A DNA stretch of 64,000 nucleotides from Kitasatospora phosalacinea (GTDB taxonomy: Bacteria > Actinomycetota > Actinomycetes > Streptomycetales > Streptomycetaceae). Made by a program: the position numbers and the translations under genes. Position 1 is the stretch's first letter. Each line of letters begins with the position of its first letter. The notes under the pieces are model-generated. The model searched no databases. It had not been told where the DNA came from and saw nothing but the letters and a program-made list of their open reading frames with translations. The stretch lies in the NCBI RefSeq assembly GCF_000716545.1, contig NZ_JNWZ01000037.1, positions 22,007 through 86,006 on the forward strand. Direction: 5' to 3'. Of the stretch, positions 36,922-44,452 are shown piece after piece.

Positions 36922-37012
36922 GATCGCTCCGTTTCACACCATCTCGGCCAGGAGACGGCTTCGCAAGGGTTGAGGGTGGTTACACGGTAGCCCTGGATCG
37001 ACACCACTTCTT

Positions 37013-37034
37013 CGTCAATTCGGCGTCATTGACG
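37013..37034. promoter_or_regulatory. Inverted repeat upstream of pckG
   Basis: CGTCAAT-N8-ATTGACG with perfect 7-bp arms, 92 bases upstream of the pckG start. Each arm contains TTGAC(G), so it may combine an operator with a -35 element on either strand. Confidence 0.45.
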
Positions 37035-37171
37035 AGATCTTTACTACACGGTGTCTGATTCAAGGGCTCCGCGATGTCACTCGCATGCCCGGGAGAGACC
37101 TTGATCACTCCGACCCAATGCGCCAGAACGTACAAAAGTGAGAGTCGCCACTTCACTACGAGCGGGTAACC

Positions 37172-37183
37172 TACGGTTCCGTA
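37172..37183. promoter_or_regulatory. TACGGTTCCGTA palindrome upstream of the TrhA gene
   Basis: TACGG-TT-CCGTA within AACCTACGGTTCCGTAAG, 11 bases before the ATG at 37195. This is the form of TetR-family operators linked to membrane-lipid genes in actinobacteria; the repressor is not in the window. Confidence 0.5.
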
Positions 37184-37194
37184 AGATGCTGTCC

Positions 37195-37854
37195 ATGACC
37201 GCGGAAGCGCTGGAGCTCGTGAAGCCCAAGTGGCGCGGCTGGCTGCATGCCGGGATGTTCCCGGCCGCCCTGGCCGCCGGAATCGTGTTGATCTGCCTGG
37301 CCGACTCGACCGCGGCGCGGATCGCCTGCGTCGTCTACTCGGTGAGCGCCTGGATGCTGTTCGGGGTGAGCGCGGTCTACCACCGCTTCACCTGGGGCCC
37401 GCGCGGCGAGGCGGTGCTGCGCCGACTCGACCACGCCAACATCTTCCTGATCATCGCCGGGACGTACACCCCGTTCACCATGCTGCTGCTGGAGGGCGCG
37501 CGGCAGCAGGTGCTGCTGTGGCTGGTGTGGGGCGGCGCGCTGGCCGGGATCGCCTTCCGGGTGTTCTGGGTCGGCGCCCCGCGCTGGCTCTACACCCCGT
37601 GCTACGTCGCCCTCGGCTGGGCGGCGGTGTTCTTCCTGCCCGACTTCCTGCACAAGGGCGGCCCGACCGTCCTGACGCTGATCATCGTCGGCGGCGCGCT
37701 CTACACGATCGGCGGGGTCGTCTACGGCCTCAAGCGCCCGGACCCGTCACCGCGCTGGTTCGGCTTCCACGAGGTGTTCCACGCCCTCACCCTGGGCGCG
37801 TTCATCGTGCAGTACGTGGGGGTCTCGATGGTGGCGTACAACGCCACCTCCTGA
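37195..37854 (+). CDS. trhA: Hemolysin III / TrhA family membrane protein
   Basis: 219 residues with seven transmembrane helices of the PAQR/hemolysin III family. Metal-type histidines are in SAVYHRFTW, RRLDHANIF and FHEVFHALT. TrhA of E. coli affects membrane energetics and fatty-acid homeostasis. ATG 37195 (MTAEALELVKP) is chosen; ATG 37186 and GTG 37138 are in frame. The palindrome TACGGTTCCGTA lies right upstream. Confidence 0.92.
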   Translation: MTAEALELVKPKWRGWLHAGMFPAALAAGIVLICLADSTAARIACVVYSVSAWMLFGVSAVYHRFTWGPRGEAVLRRLDHANIFLIIAGTYTPFTMLLLEGARQQVLLWLVWGGALAGIAFRVFWVGAPRWLYTPCYVALGWAAVFFLPDFLHKGGPTVLTLIIVGGALYTIGGVVYGLKRPDPSPRWFGFHEVFHALTLGAFIVQYVGVSMVAYNATS

Positions 37855-37864
37855 GGACCCCCGG

Positions 37865-38134
37865 TCAGTGGCGGACCGGCTGGACCTTGGCCTCCAGCCG
37901 CTCCCGGGCCCGACGGCAGCGCTCGCAGTGCGCCGCGTCGGGCCCTTCGCCCGTCCTCCGCCGGTGGGCCCGCCCCCGGAACCGGTACCCGACCCAGGCC
38001 ATCACGGCCAGCACCTCGACCGCGGAGACCCCCCACACCAGGCGGGCTCCGCCGATCAGGTACCCGGCTATGACGGCCAGCGCGGCCAGCACACCGACCA
38101 CGCCGCTCCAGAACCGCGCCGCACCGTACTCCAT
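37865..38134 (-). CDS. Small two-helix membrane protein, unknown function
   Basis: 89 residues. Two hydrophobic helices (FWSGVVGVLAALAVIAGYLIG and VWGVSAVEVLAVMAWVGY) and a basic, cysteine-containing tail (AAHCERCRRARERLEAK) with a C-x2-C that may bind metal. No family recognised. Convergent with trhA, 10 bases apart. ATG at 38134; a palindrome lies 30 bases upstream. Confidence 0.65.
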   Translation of the reverse strand: MEYGAARFWSGVVGVLAALAVIAGYLIGGARLVWGVSAVEVLAVMAWVGYRFRGRAHRRRTGEGPDAAHCERCRRARERLEAKVQPVRH

Positions 38135-38163
38135 CGGCGAACCTCCCGCCAGCCGACAGGTCT

Positions 38164-38180
38164 TCTGACACGTCGTCAGA
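38164..38180. promoter_or_regulatory. TCTGAC-N5-GTCAGA palindrome
   Basis: TCTGACACGTCGTCAGA has perfect 6-bp arms, 30 bases upstream of the small membrane protein start. TetR-like operator form. The rest of 38181-38356 is a Gly/Ser-codon-like GGCTCCGG repeat-rich stretch without a gene. Confidence 0.45.
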
Positions 38181-38356
38181 GAACTCCCCACCTACGGTGA
38201 CATGTTCGGCACTCACCGAGGGCGAACGGGGGATCAACAACACGGCAACAACAGAGGGGGGAATCCCGTAGGGAGCTCTCCGGTTCGGGCCCGGTCCGGC
38301 TCCGGCGCGGGCTCGGGTTCGGGCTCCGGCGGACGGGGGCCGGGCGCTCCGGGCGG

Positions 38357-39331
38357 TCAGTCCGCGAGCAGCACCAGCTTGCCCGCCACCCGGCCGCCGT
38401 CGCCCACCTCGTGCGCCTTCGCGGCCTCGGCCAGCGGGAAGGTGCCGGCGATCTCGGCCCGCAGCAGGCCGCGCTCGGCGAGGTCGGCGACCGCGGTCAT
38501 GCCCGCGTGGTCGGCCTCCACCAGCAGCATCGCGGTCCGCACCCCGAGCCGGTCCGCCTCCTCGGCCAGGCCCTCGACCGGGACGGGCAGGATCGACACC
38601 AGCAGACCGCCCCGGCGCAGCGTGCGCAGCGAACGCGTCTGGTACTCGCCGCCGATGGTGTCCAGCACCACGTCCACGTCGCGCACCGCCTCGGCGAAGT
38701 CCACCGCCCGGTAGTCGACCGGCTCGTCCACCCCGATCCGGCGCAGGAAGTCGTGCTTGCCCGCGCTGGCGGTGCCGATCACGTACGCGCCGCGGGCCTT
38801 GGCGATCTGCACCGCCAGGTGCCCGACCCCGCCGGCCGCGGCGTGCACCAGCACCCGGTCACCGGCCTCGACCCGCGCGGTGTCCACCAGTGCCTGCCAG
38901 GCCGTCAGCGCGGCCAGCGGCAGCGCGCCCGCCTGCACCACGTCCACCGAGTCGGGGCGGCGGACGAACGCCCGGGCCGGGCCGACCGCGTACTCGGCGT
39001 GCGAGCCGACCCCGTGCGGGTAGGGCAGCATGCCGAACACCTCGTCGCCCGGCGCGAACAGGGTGACGCCGAGGCCGACCGCCTCCACCGTGCCCGCCGC
39101 GTCCCAGCCGAGCACGAACGGGGGTTCGCCGAGGAAGAGGCCGGAGGCCCGGTGCTTCCAGTCGGTCGGGTTCAGGCCCGCGGCCCGCACCCGGACCAGC
39201 ACCTGGCTCGGGCCCGGCACCGGGCGGGGGCGCTCCACCACCCGCAGCACCTCGGGGCCGCCGAGGACGTCCTGGCTGACCGCGCGCATCGTGTTCGCGG
39301 GGTTCGTGGTGTTCGTGGTGTCTGTCGTCAT
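38357..39331 (-). CDS. NADP-dependent quinone oxidoreductase (MDR family)
   Basis: 324 residues, medium-chain reductase without zinc ligands: GroES-like PSQVLVRVRAAGLNPTDWKHR, Rossmann VLVHAAAGGVGHLAVQIAKARGA, and RSLRTLRRGGLLVSI. A second paralogue of the same family is at 19.9 kb. The N-terminus TDTTNTTNPANT comes from an imperfect TTCGTGGTG repeat. ATG at 39331. Divergent from a GlxA-type regulator 84 bases away, which probably controls it. Confidence 0.92.
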   Translation of the reverse strand: MTTDTTNTTNPANTMRAVSQDVLGGPEVLRVVERPRPVPGPSQVLVRVRAAGLNPTDWKHRASGLFLGEPPFVLGWDAAGTVEAVGLGVTLFAPGDEVFGMLPYPHGVGSHAEYAVGPARAFVRRPDSVDVVQAGALPLAALTAWQALVDTARVEAGDRVLVHAAAGGVGHLAVQIAKARGAYVIGTASAGKHDFLRRIGVDEPVDYRAVDFAEAVRDVDVVLDTIGGEYQTRSLRTLRRGGLLVSILPVPVEGLAEEADRLGVRTAMLLVEADHAGMTAVADLAERGLLRAEIAGTFPLAEAAKAHEVGDGGRVAGKLVLLAD

Positions 39332-39415
39332 GCCCCCCAGCCTGACGGCGACGGCCGGTCCGCCGGGAGTGGCAAGATGGTCACCGTCCGATGGGATCCT
39401 GCCAGGAGGTCCGCC

Positions 39416-40462
39416 ATGGCCACCGCCCCGCCGTCCACCGCGCCGGCCGCTCCGTCGTGCGTCCTGCCGTCCACCGCGCCGGCCGCTCCGTCGTGCGTCC
39501 TGCCGTCCGCCGCGCCGGCCGAGCCGCACCGGGTCGCCGTGCTCGCCCTGGACGGGGTCTACCCGTTCGAACTGGGCATCCCCAAGCGGGTGTTCGGCAG
39601 CGTCGGCGGCCTCTACCGGCTGTCCACCTGCACCGTCGACGGGCGTCCCGTCCGCGCCGACGCCGACTTCACCGTCACGCCCGACCACGGGCCGGAGGTC
39701 CTCGCCACCGCCGACACCGTGGTGATCCCGCCGTTCGCGCCCGTCCCCACCACCCCCGACCTCGACCCGGCCGTCGCCGCCGCGCTCGCCCTGGTCCGGC
39801 CCGACGCCCGGCTGATCTCCATCTGCACCGGCGCCTTCGTGCTCGCCGCCGCCGGGCTCCTCGACGACCGCCCCGCCACCACCCACTGGGCCCTGGCCGA
39901 CCACTTCCGCAGCCTCTTCCCGCGCGTCCGGCTCGACCCCGGCGTGCTGTTCGTCGACGACGGGCGGATCCTCACCTCGGCGGGCGCGGCGGCCGGCGTC
40001 GACCTCTTCCTGCACGTCCTGCGCGGCGACCACGGCACCGCCGCCGCCAACCACGCCGCCCGCGTCTGCGTCGTCCCGCCCTGGCGCGACGGCGGCCAGG
40101 CCCAGTACATCGAGCAGCCCGTCCCCACCGTCGGCAGCACCGGCACCGCGCCCACCCGCGAGTGGGCCCTCGCCCGGCTCCACCAGCCGCTCACCCTCGC
40201 CCGGCTCGCCGCCCACGCGACCATGAGCACCCGCACCTTCGCCCGCCGCTTCCACGAGGAGACGGGCCAGAGCCCCGGCCGCTGGCTCACCCAGCAGCGC
40301 GTCGCCCTGGCCCGCCAGCTGCTCGAAGCCACCGACCTCAGCATCGACCAGATCGCCACCCGCGTCGGCTTCGCCAACCCCGTCTCCCTGCGCCAGCACC
40401 TCCACACCGCGATCGGCGTCTCCCCGCTCGCCTACCGCCGCACCTTCGCCGGCAGTTCCTGA
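39416..40462 (+). CDS. GlxA family regulator: DJ-1/PfpI domain plus AraC HTH
   Basis: 348 residues. DJ-1/PfpI-like domain (about 38-210; VAVLALDGVYPFELGIP, ISICTGAFVLAAAGLLDD with the nucleophile-position cysteine) and C-terminal AraC/XylS double helix-turn-helix (about 240-345; TLARLAAHATMSTRTFARRFHEETG, IDQIATRVGFANPVSLRQHL). The first 37 residues come from a 36-bp tandem repeat, giving PSTAPAAPSCVL twice. ATG at 39416 follows AGGAGGT. Likely regulator of the divergent oxidoreductase. Confidence 0.92.
   Translation: MATAPPSTAPAAPSCVLPSTAPAAPSCVLPSAAPAEPHRVAVLALDGVYPFELGIPKRVFGSVGGLYRLSTCTVDGRPVRADADFTVTPDHGPEVLATADTVVIPPFAPVPTTPDLDPAVAAALALVRPDARLISICTGAFVLAAAGLLDDRPATTHWALADHFRSLFPRVRLDPGVLFVDDGRILTSAGAAAGVDLFLHVLRGDHGTAAANHAARVCVVPPWRDGGQAQYIEQPVPTVGSTGTAPTREWALARLHQPLTLARLAAHATMSTRTFARRFHEETGQSPGRWLTQQRVALARQLLEATDLSIDQIATRVGFANPVSLRQHLHTAIGVSPLAYRRTFAGSS
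39431..39520 (+). repeat. 36-bp tandem repeat in the N-terminal coding region
   Basis: Two identical 36-bp units (39431-39466, 39467-39502) and an 18-base partial third with one change. Length is a multiple of three, so gain or loss of a unit keeps the frame. Encodes Pro/Ala/Ser plus one Cys per unit. Confidence 0.9.
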
Positions 40463-40647
40463 AACGCAGGGGTCCGAGCTGCGCGAAGGCCCCTGCCGGG
40501 GCCCGGGGAACGGCGGGTCCGAGCTGCCGGCGGCCGGAGCCCATCGGAGGTCCGTGCCGCTGCGGCCGAGACAGGAGCCAGGAGCCCGGGACCGCCGCGC
40601 GTCCGTCCCCCGGACCTGCGGCAACCTCGGGCTCCCGCTCCCCCGCG

Positions 40648-41466
40648 CTAGTACGTGACGCGGGCCCTGCGCCGCCGCAGCCCGAACGCCGCACCCGCCA
40701 GCGCCGTCAGCCCCAACCCGGCGCCCGCGGCGACGAGCGCCGGTGCGCTCCCGCCCGGGGCCGCCGTCTCGAAGCCGCCCGCCTTGCCGGAGGCGTCGTA
40801 CCCGGAGCCGGGCAGCTTGTCCCCGTAGCGCTGGTGGACGAGCCGCTGGTAGGCGGCGACGGTGGTGCCGTGCTCGCCGACCGAGCGGCGGGCGTCCTCG
40901 TCGAGCGGGAGGACGCGGCCGTCCTTGAGCTCGTACCAGGCGTCGATCTGGGGTTCGCGGAAGGCGGTGCCGCCGTCCGCCGCGGCCTCGGCCGCGTGGT
41001 CGGTCTCGTCGCCGCCGGAGGCGATGTTGACCACCCGCCAGCCGCCGTCCTGCTCGGCGGCCCAGACCGAGGCGCGCTGTCCGTCCGCGGCGACGGCCGT
41101 CGTCGCGGTGAACCCGGCCTCGGCGACCGGCGTCCCGGCCCGACCGGAGACGAAGGCGGCGGAGAGGGTGTAGACCGGCACCGTCTCGCCGGTCAGGCGC
41201 GGTGCGGCCGCGCTCGCCGCCCTGGCCTCGTCGGCGGCGCCGGTCCCGAGCCGCTGGATGGGCGGCACGCCCTTGCGGGCGAAGAAGTGCCCCAGCCGGT
41301 CGATCACGGCGGGCGCCTGGACCGCGCTGCGGGCGGCGGCGAGGTCGCCGGGGCCGAGCGCGGCGGGGGTGTCCGCGGCGTGGGCCGCCGGGGCGAGGGC
41401 GACGGTGAGGGCGACGGCCGCGAGGGCGGTCGCGGCGCGGGTGGCGCGGACGCGGTGGCTGCTCAT
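40648..41466 (-). CDS. Secreted, C-terminally membrane-anchored protein of unknown function
   Basis: 272 residues, family not recognised. Signal peptide with TRAATALAAVALTVALAPAAHA; an extracellular domain of about 200 residues; then ALVAAGAGLGLTALAGAAF and the stop-transfer RRRRARVTY, giving a type I membrane anchor without LPXTG. The gene follows the papain-like protease by 11 bases on the same strand, so it is probably the protease's partner: substrate, chaperone, inhibitor or anchor. The 185-base gap 40463-40647 downstream shows no gene. Confidence 0.7.
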   Translation of the reverse strand: MSSHRVRATRAATALAAVALTVALAPAAHAADTPAALGPGDLAAARSAVQAPAVIDRLGHFFARKGVPPIQRLGTGAADEARAASAAAPRLTGETVPVYTLSAAFVSGRAGTPVAEAGFTATTAVAADGQRASVWAAEQDGGWRVVNIASGGDETDHAAEAAADGGTAFREPQIDAWYELKDGRVLPLDEDARRSVGEHGTTVAAYQRLVHQRYGDKLPGSGYDASGKAGGFETAAPGGSAPALVAAGAGLGLTALAGAAFGLRRRRARVTY

Positions 41467-41477
41467 GGTGTGGCTCC

Positions 41478-42122
41478 TCACGCGCCGATCCGGTACAGGG
41501 AGTGGGTCCAGGAGAAGGACCCGTTGCTCACGTAGTAGTCGTAGTCGCCCCAGTTGTAGCGGTAGTTGGAGGGCCACGGGTCGCCCCAGTACACCCAGTC
41601 GCTGTTGGCGTCGTAGCCGTACAGGACGTTCATGTGGCCGCCGCCGGAGCTCCACTGGATGCGCGTCTCGACCGGCCGGCCGGCGTCGATCTCGGTCTGC
41701 ACGGTGGAGTAGCGCAGGTAGCCGTTGACGTACGAGCCGGTGCTGATGCCGATCCGGTACAGCGCGTTCTGCACCTCGGCCAGGCTGGCCTGGCTGTTGG
41801 GGCAGGAGGAGTTGACGGAGCGGCCGAACGCCAGGTTGCAGAACTGGTTCTGGCTGTAGGCGTAGCCGTAGTAGGTGGCGATGGTGTTGCCGCCGGCCGC
41901 CCAGCACCAGTTGCTCTGCTGCTGGGCCTGCATGGTGAGGTTCAGGATCCGCGAGGTGCCGGCCAGTGCGGGGGCCTGGGCGGCGGCGGGGACGGCGGCC
42001 GTGACCGTGGGGGCGGTGGCCGCTCGGGCGGGGGTGGTGGCGGCCGCGCTCAGGGCCGGGGCGAGGACGCCCAGGGTGAGTGCGGCGACCGTCCGGCGCA
42101 GCCGGATCGGGAGGCGTGGCAT
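41478..42122 (-). CDS. Secreted papain-like cysteine protease (C39/C70-like)
   Basis: 214 residues. Signal peptide (VAALTLGVLAPALSAAATTPARA) and a mature papain-fold domain: catalytic Cys in QQSNWCWAAGGNTIATYY, His in GGGHMNVLYGYD, and Asp in WVYWGDPWPS. FCNLAFG and NSSCPNS add a likely disulfide. Related to bacterial AvrRpt2/C39_2-like proteases. First gene of a two-gene unit with the membrane-anchored protein. Divergent from an XRE-like regulator, with three direct GGTGTGAA repeats in between. Confidence 0.85.
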   Translation of the reverse strand: MPRLPIRLRRTVAALTLGVLAPALSAAATTPARAATAPTVTAAVPAAAQAPALAGTSRILNLTMQAQQQSNWCWAAGGNTIATYYGYAYSQNQFCNLAFGRSVNSSCPNSQASLAEVQNALYRIGISTGSYVNGYLRYSTVQTEIDAGRPVETRIQWSSGGGHMNVLYGYDANSDWVYWGDPWPSNYRYNWGDYDYYVSNGSFSWTHSLYRIGA

Positions 42123-42245
42123 GGGGGTTGTCCTCCTGGCAGGGGCGAGGAGTGGATGTGTGGGGGGCGGCGTCCGGACGGCGCGGGAAGAGCATCCGGC
42201 CGGGCCGGTGCGCCGGTCAACGGCCTCGCCCGGCAGGGGGGCCGG

Positions 42246-42345
42246 GGTGTGAACGGGGCGGCCGGCGGTGTGAACGCGACGGCCCTGGGCAGCGCGGATA
42301 TCGTCCGGGCCGATGACAAGGCGGCCCGGAGGTGTGAATATTCAC
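42246..42345. promoter_or_regulatory. Three GGTGTGAAY repeats and a palindrome between protease and regulator
   Basis: GGTGTGAAC at 42246-42254 and 42267-42275 (21 bases apart, two helical turns) and GGTGTGAAT at 42332-42340. The last overlaps the perfect palindrome GTGAATATTCAC (42334-42345). All lie in the 243-base divergent region. Probable binding sites of the adjacent regulator. Confidence 0.65.
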
Positions 42346-42365
42346 GGTCGATCGAGGAGGTGGCC

Positions 42366-43304
42366 ATGCAGCAGCCGTCCGCACCGCCCGACCTGGCCCT
42401 GGCCCTGCGCACCGGGCCGTTCCACCTCGCCCTGCGGGCCGCGATCGCCGCCCGCGGCCTCGCCCTGCACCGGCTGCGCGAGCGGCTGGCGCAGCGCGGC
42501 GTGCGGGTCGGGGTGACCAGCCTCAGCTACTGGCAGCAGGGGCTGCGGCGGCCGGAGCGACCCGAATCCCTGCGCGCCGTCGCGGTGTTGGAGGAGGTGC
42601 TGGAGCTGCCCGAGCACTCGCTGACCCGGCTGCTCGGCCCCCGCCGCCACGCCCCCGACCCCGCCCCGGCCGGCCCGGCGGTCCGCCCGTACCGGGACTT
42701 GATCAGCCCGGCCGAGGCCGTCGACGGGCTGCTCGCCGTGCTGTCCGGGCCGCCCGACACCGGGCTGCACACCATCACCCACATCGAGCGGATCCGGGTC
42801 GGCGCGGACCGGCGGCTGCTGCGCCGCGACTCCCAGCACGTGCTGCGCGCGCACCGCGACGGAGTCGACCGCTACCTGGCCATCTACCAGGGCGATCCGG
42901 GCTGCGACATCGAGCGCGTCCGGGTCCGGGCCGAGGAGAACTGCCGGCCCGGCCGGATCCGCCGCGACGGCGCGGCGAACCTGCTGGTCGCCGAGCTGCT
43001 GCTGGACCGCCGGCTGCGCACCGGCGACACCCACCTGCTCGGCTACGGCTTCGACGAGGCCCCGTCGTCCGGACCCAGCCACGAGTACGTCCGCGGTTTC
43101 AACGCGGGCGCCGGCCAGTACGTCCTGCAGGTCACCTTCGCGCCGACCGCGCTGCCCGTCCGCTGCGACCGCTTCACCCAGCGCACGCCGGGCCACTCCC
43201 CGCTGGAGATCGAGGAGTTGACCCTGGACGGGCACCACTGCGCGCACCTGGTGGCGGCCGACCTGCCGCCCTGCCTGCTCGGCCTGCGCTGGGACTGGGA
43301 GTGA
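42366..43304 (+). CDS. XRE-like helix-turn-helix regulator
   Basis: 312 residues. The N-terminus (LALALRTGPFHLALRAAIAA, LHRLRERLAQRGVRVGVTSL, SYWQQGLRRPERPESLRAV) is an atypical Cro/C1-type helix-turn-helix known from Streptomyces; the remaining 200 residues form a beta-rich ligand-binding-like domain without a recognised name. ATG at 42366 follows GAGGAGGT. It diverges from the papain-like protease pair and is the probable reader of the GGTGTGAAY repeats. Confidence 0.75.
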   Translation: MQQPSAPPDLALALRTGPFHLALRAAIAARGLALHRLRERLAQRGVRVGVTSLSYWQQGLRRPERPESLRAVAVLEEVLELPEHSLTRLLGPRRHAPDPAPAGPAVRPYRDLISPAEAVDGLLAVLSGPPDTGLHTITHIERIRVGADRRLLRRDSQHVLRAHRDGVDRYLAIYQGDPGCDIERVRVRAEENCRPGRIRRDGAANLLVAELLLDRRLRTGDTHLLGYGFDEAPSSGPSHEYVRGFNAGAGQYVLQVTFAPTALPVRCDRFTQRTPGHSPLEIEELTLDGHHCAHLVAADLPPCLLGLRWDWE

Positions 43305-43322
43305 ACTCCGGCCCTTCCCGCG

Positions 43323-43619
43323 CTAGTTCGTGATCCGCCCGCCCGCGACGTCGATGGTCAGGCCGGTGAGCCAGCCCGCGCCGTCGGAGGCCAGGAACAG
43401 CGCGGCGTCCGCCACGTCCTGCGGGGTGCCGAGCCGGGCCAGCGGGTGGGTCGCGGCGACCTTCGCCCGCACCTCGGCGGGCATCCGGGCCTCCACCCGC
43501 TCGGTCAGGATCGCGGACGGAGCGAGGCAGTTGACCCGGATGCCGCGCGGGCCGATCCCGCGCGAGCCGCCGGTGATCACGGCCGTACGGCCGGCCAGCT
43601 CCGGGTAGTTCCCGGTCAT
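43323..43619 (-). pseudogene. SDR oxidoreductase with a large in-frame internal deletion
   Basis: 98 codons. Codons 1-23 give the start of a short-chain dehydrogenase (LAGRTAVITGGSRGIG, the NADP Rossmann motif); codon 24 onward gives the C-terminal part (PRGIRVNCLAPSAILTERVE ... LFLASDGAGWLTGLTIDVAGG). Roughly 150 residues in between, including the NNAG strand and catalytic Ser-Tyr-Lys, are missing. The joint is in frame in CGCGGG/CGCGCGG sequence, suggesting deletion between short repeats. Start ATG 43619, 5 bases after the membrane protein gene. Not an active SDR. Confidence 0.85.
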
Positions 43620-43624
43620 GACGA

Positions 43625-44377
43625 TCAACTCCCCTGGTTGTGAGTGCTGTTGGAGCGCCGACGGGAGACCGGCAGCAGCGCGGCGGCGAACAGCAGCCAC
43701 ACCAGCCCGCCGAACCTGACCACCGGCAGCAGGTACATGAAGCCGTCCGCCACCAGGGCGAGCAGCGCGAGCATCCCGGCGGCGGCCACCACCAGACCCG
43801 ACCACGTCACCGCCCGCGGCAGCTGCCCCGTCAGCAGCGCGGACACCGAGACCCCGGCGGCCAGCAGGCCGAACCCGGCCGCGAACGCGGGGCCGCCGGC
43901 CAGGAAGGAGACGTCCGCCAGCGCCCGGCCCAGCGCGGGCGGCGCGTCCGCCGACAGGCGGCCGCCCGCCCACGCCCCGGCCGCGGACAGCACCAGCGCG
44001 GCCGCCGCCAGCACTCCGCCCACCAGCGTGATCGCCGAGCCCGGCGCGGTGATCCCGAGCGCCCGCAGCCGCCGGTAGAGCACCGCCGCGCACAGCGCCA
44101 GCGGCACCGACGCGGCCAGCAGCAGCAGCGCGCCCAGCCGGGCGTCGCCCCCGTGCTCCTGCGCGTACCGCACCACTTCGGCACCGGTGGCGTCCGGGCG
44201 CGGGGTGGCCCGGTTCACCACCGTGTACGCGACCGTCAGCGCGGCGGTGGAGATCGCGGGCGCGAGCAGCGGCGGCCCGCTCTGCGGTCGCCCGGCGCGA
44301 GCGGCGGCCGGCGGCGGGGCGGCCGCCGGGGGACTGGTCGGGGGCGGGGTGGTCGGGGGCGGGGTGGTGGCACGCAT
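43625..44377 (-). CDS. Polytopic membrane protein (DUF4386-like)
   Basis: 250 residues. A Pro/Thr/Ala-rich cytosolic start (residues 1-38) precedes six hydrophobic segments, among them LLAPAISTAALTVAYTVV, LGALLLLAASVPLALCAAVLY and SAITLVGGVLAAAALVLSAAG. The pattern fits DUF4386-type proteins; function unknown. ATG 44377 has GGGAGG six bases ahead. Divergent from marR and in an operon with the deleted SDR gene. Confidence 0.8.
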   Translation of the reverse strand: MRATTPPPTTPPPTSPPAAAPPPAAARAGRPQSGPPLLAPAISTAALTVAYTVVNRATPRPDATGAEVVRYAQEHGGDARLGALLLLAASVPLALCAAVLYRRLRALGITAPGSAITLVGGVLAAAALVLSAAGAWAGGRLSADAPPALGRALADVSFLAGGPAFAAGFGLLAAGVSVSALLTGQLPRAVTWSGLVVAAAGMLALLALVADGFMYLLPVVRFGGLVWLLFAAALLPVSRRRSNSTHNQGS

Positions 44378-44392
44378 GGTTCCTCCCGGAAT

Positions 44393-44445
44393 CGATGTAC
44401 TCACGATAATGATTACATCGTGGAACGATTGTCAAACGGGTACGA
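44393..44445. promoter_or_regulatory. Dyads and promoter between the membrane protein and marR
   Basis: CGATGTA (44393-44399) with TACATCG (44414-44420), and ATCGT-GGA-ACGAT (44417-44429), both MarR-like dyads. TACGAT at 44440-44445 is a good -10 and lies 7 bases before the marR ATG. Confidence 0.6.
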
Positions 44446-44452
44446 TGTCCCC

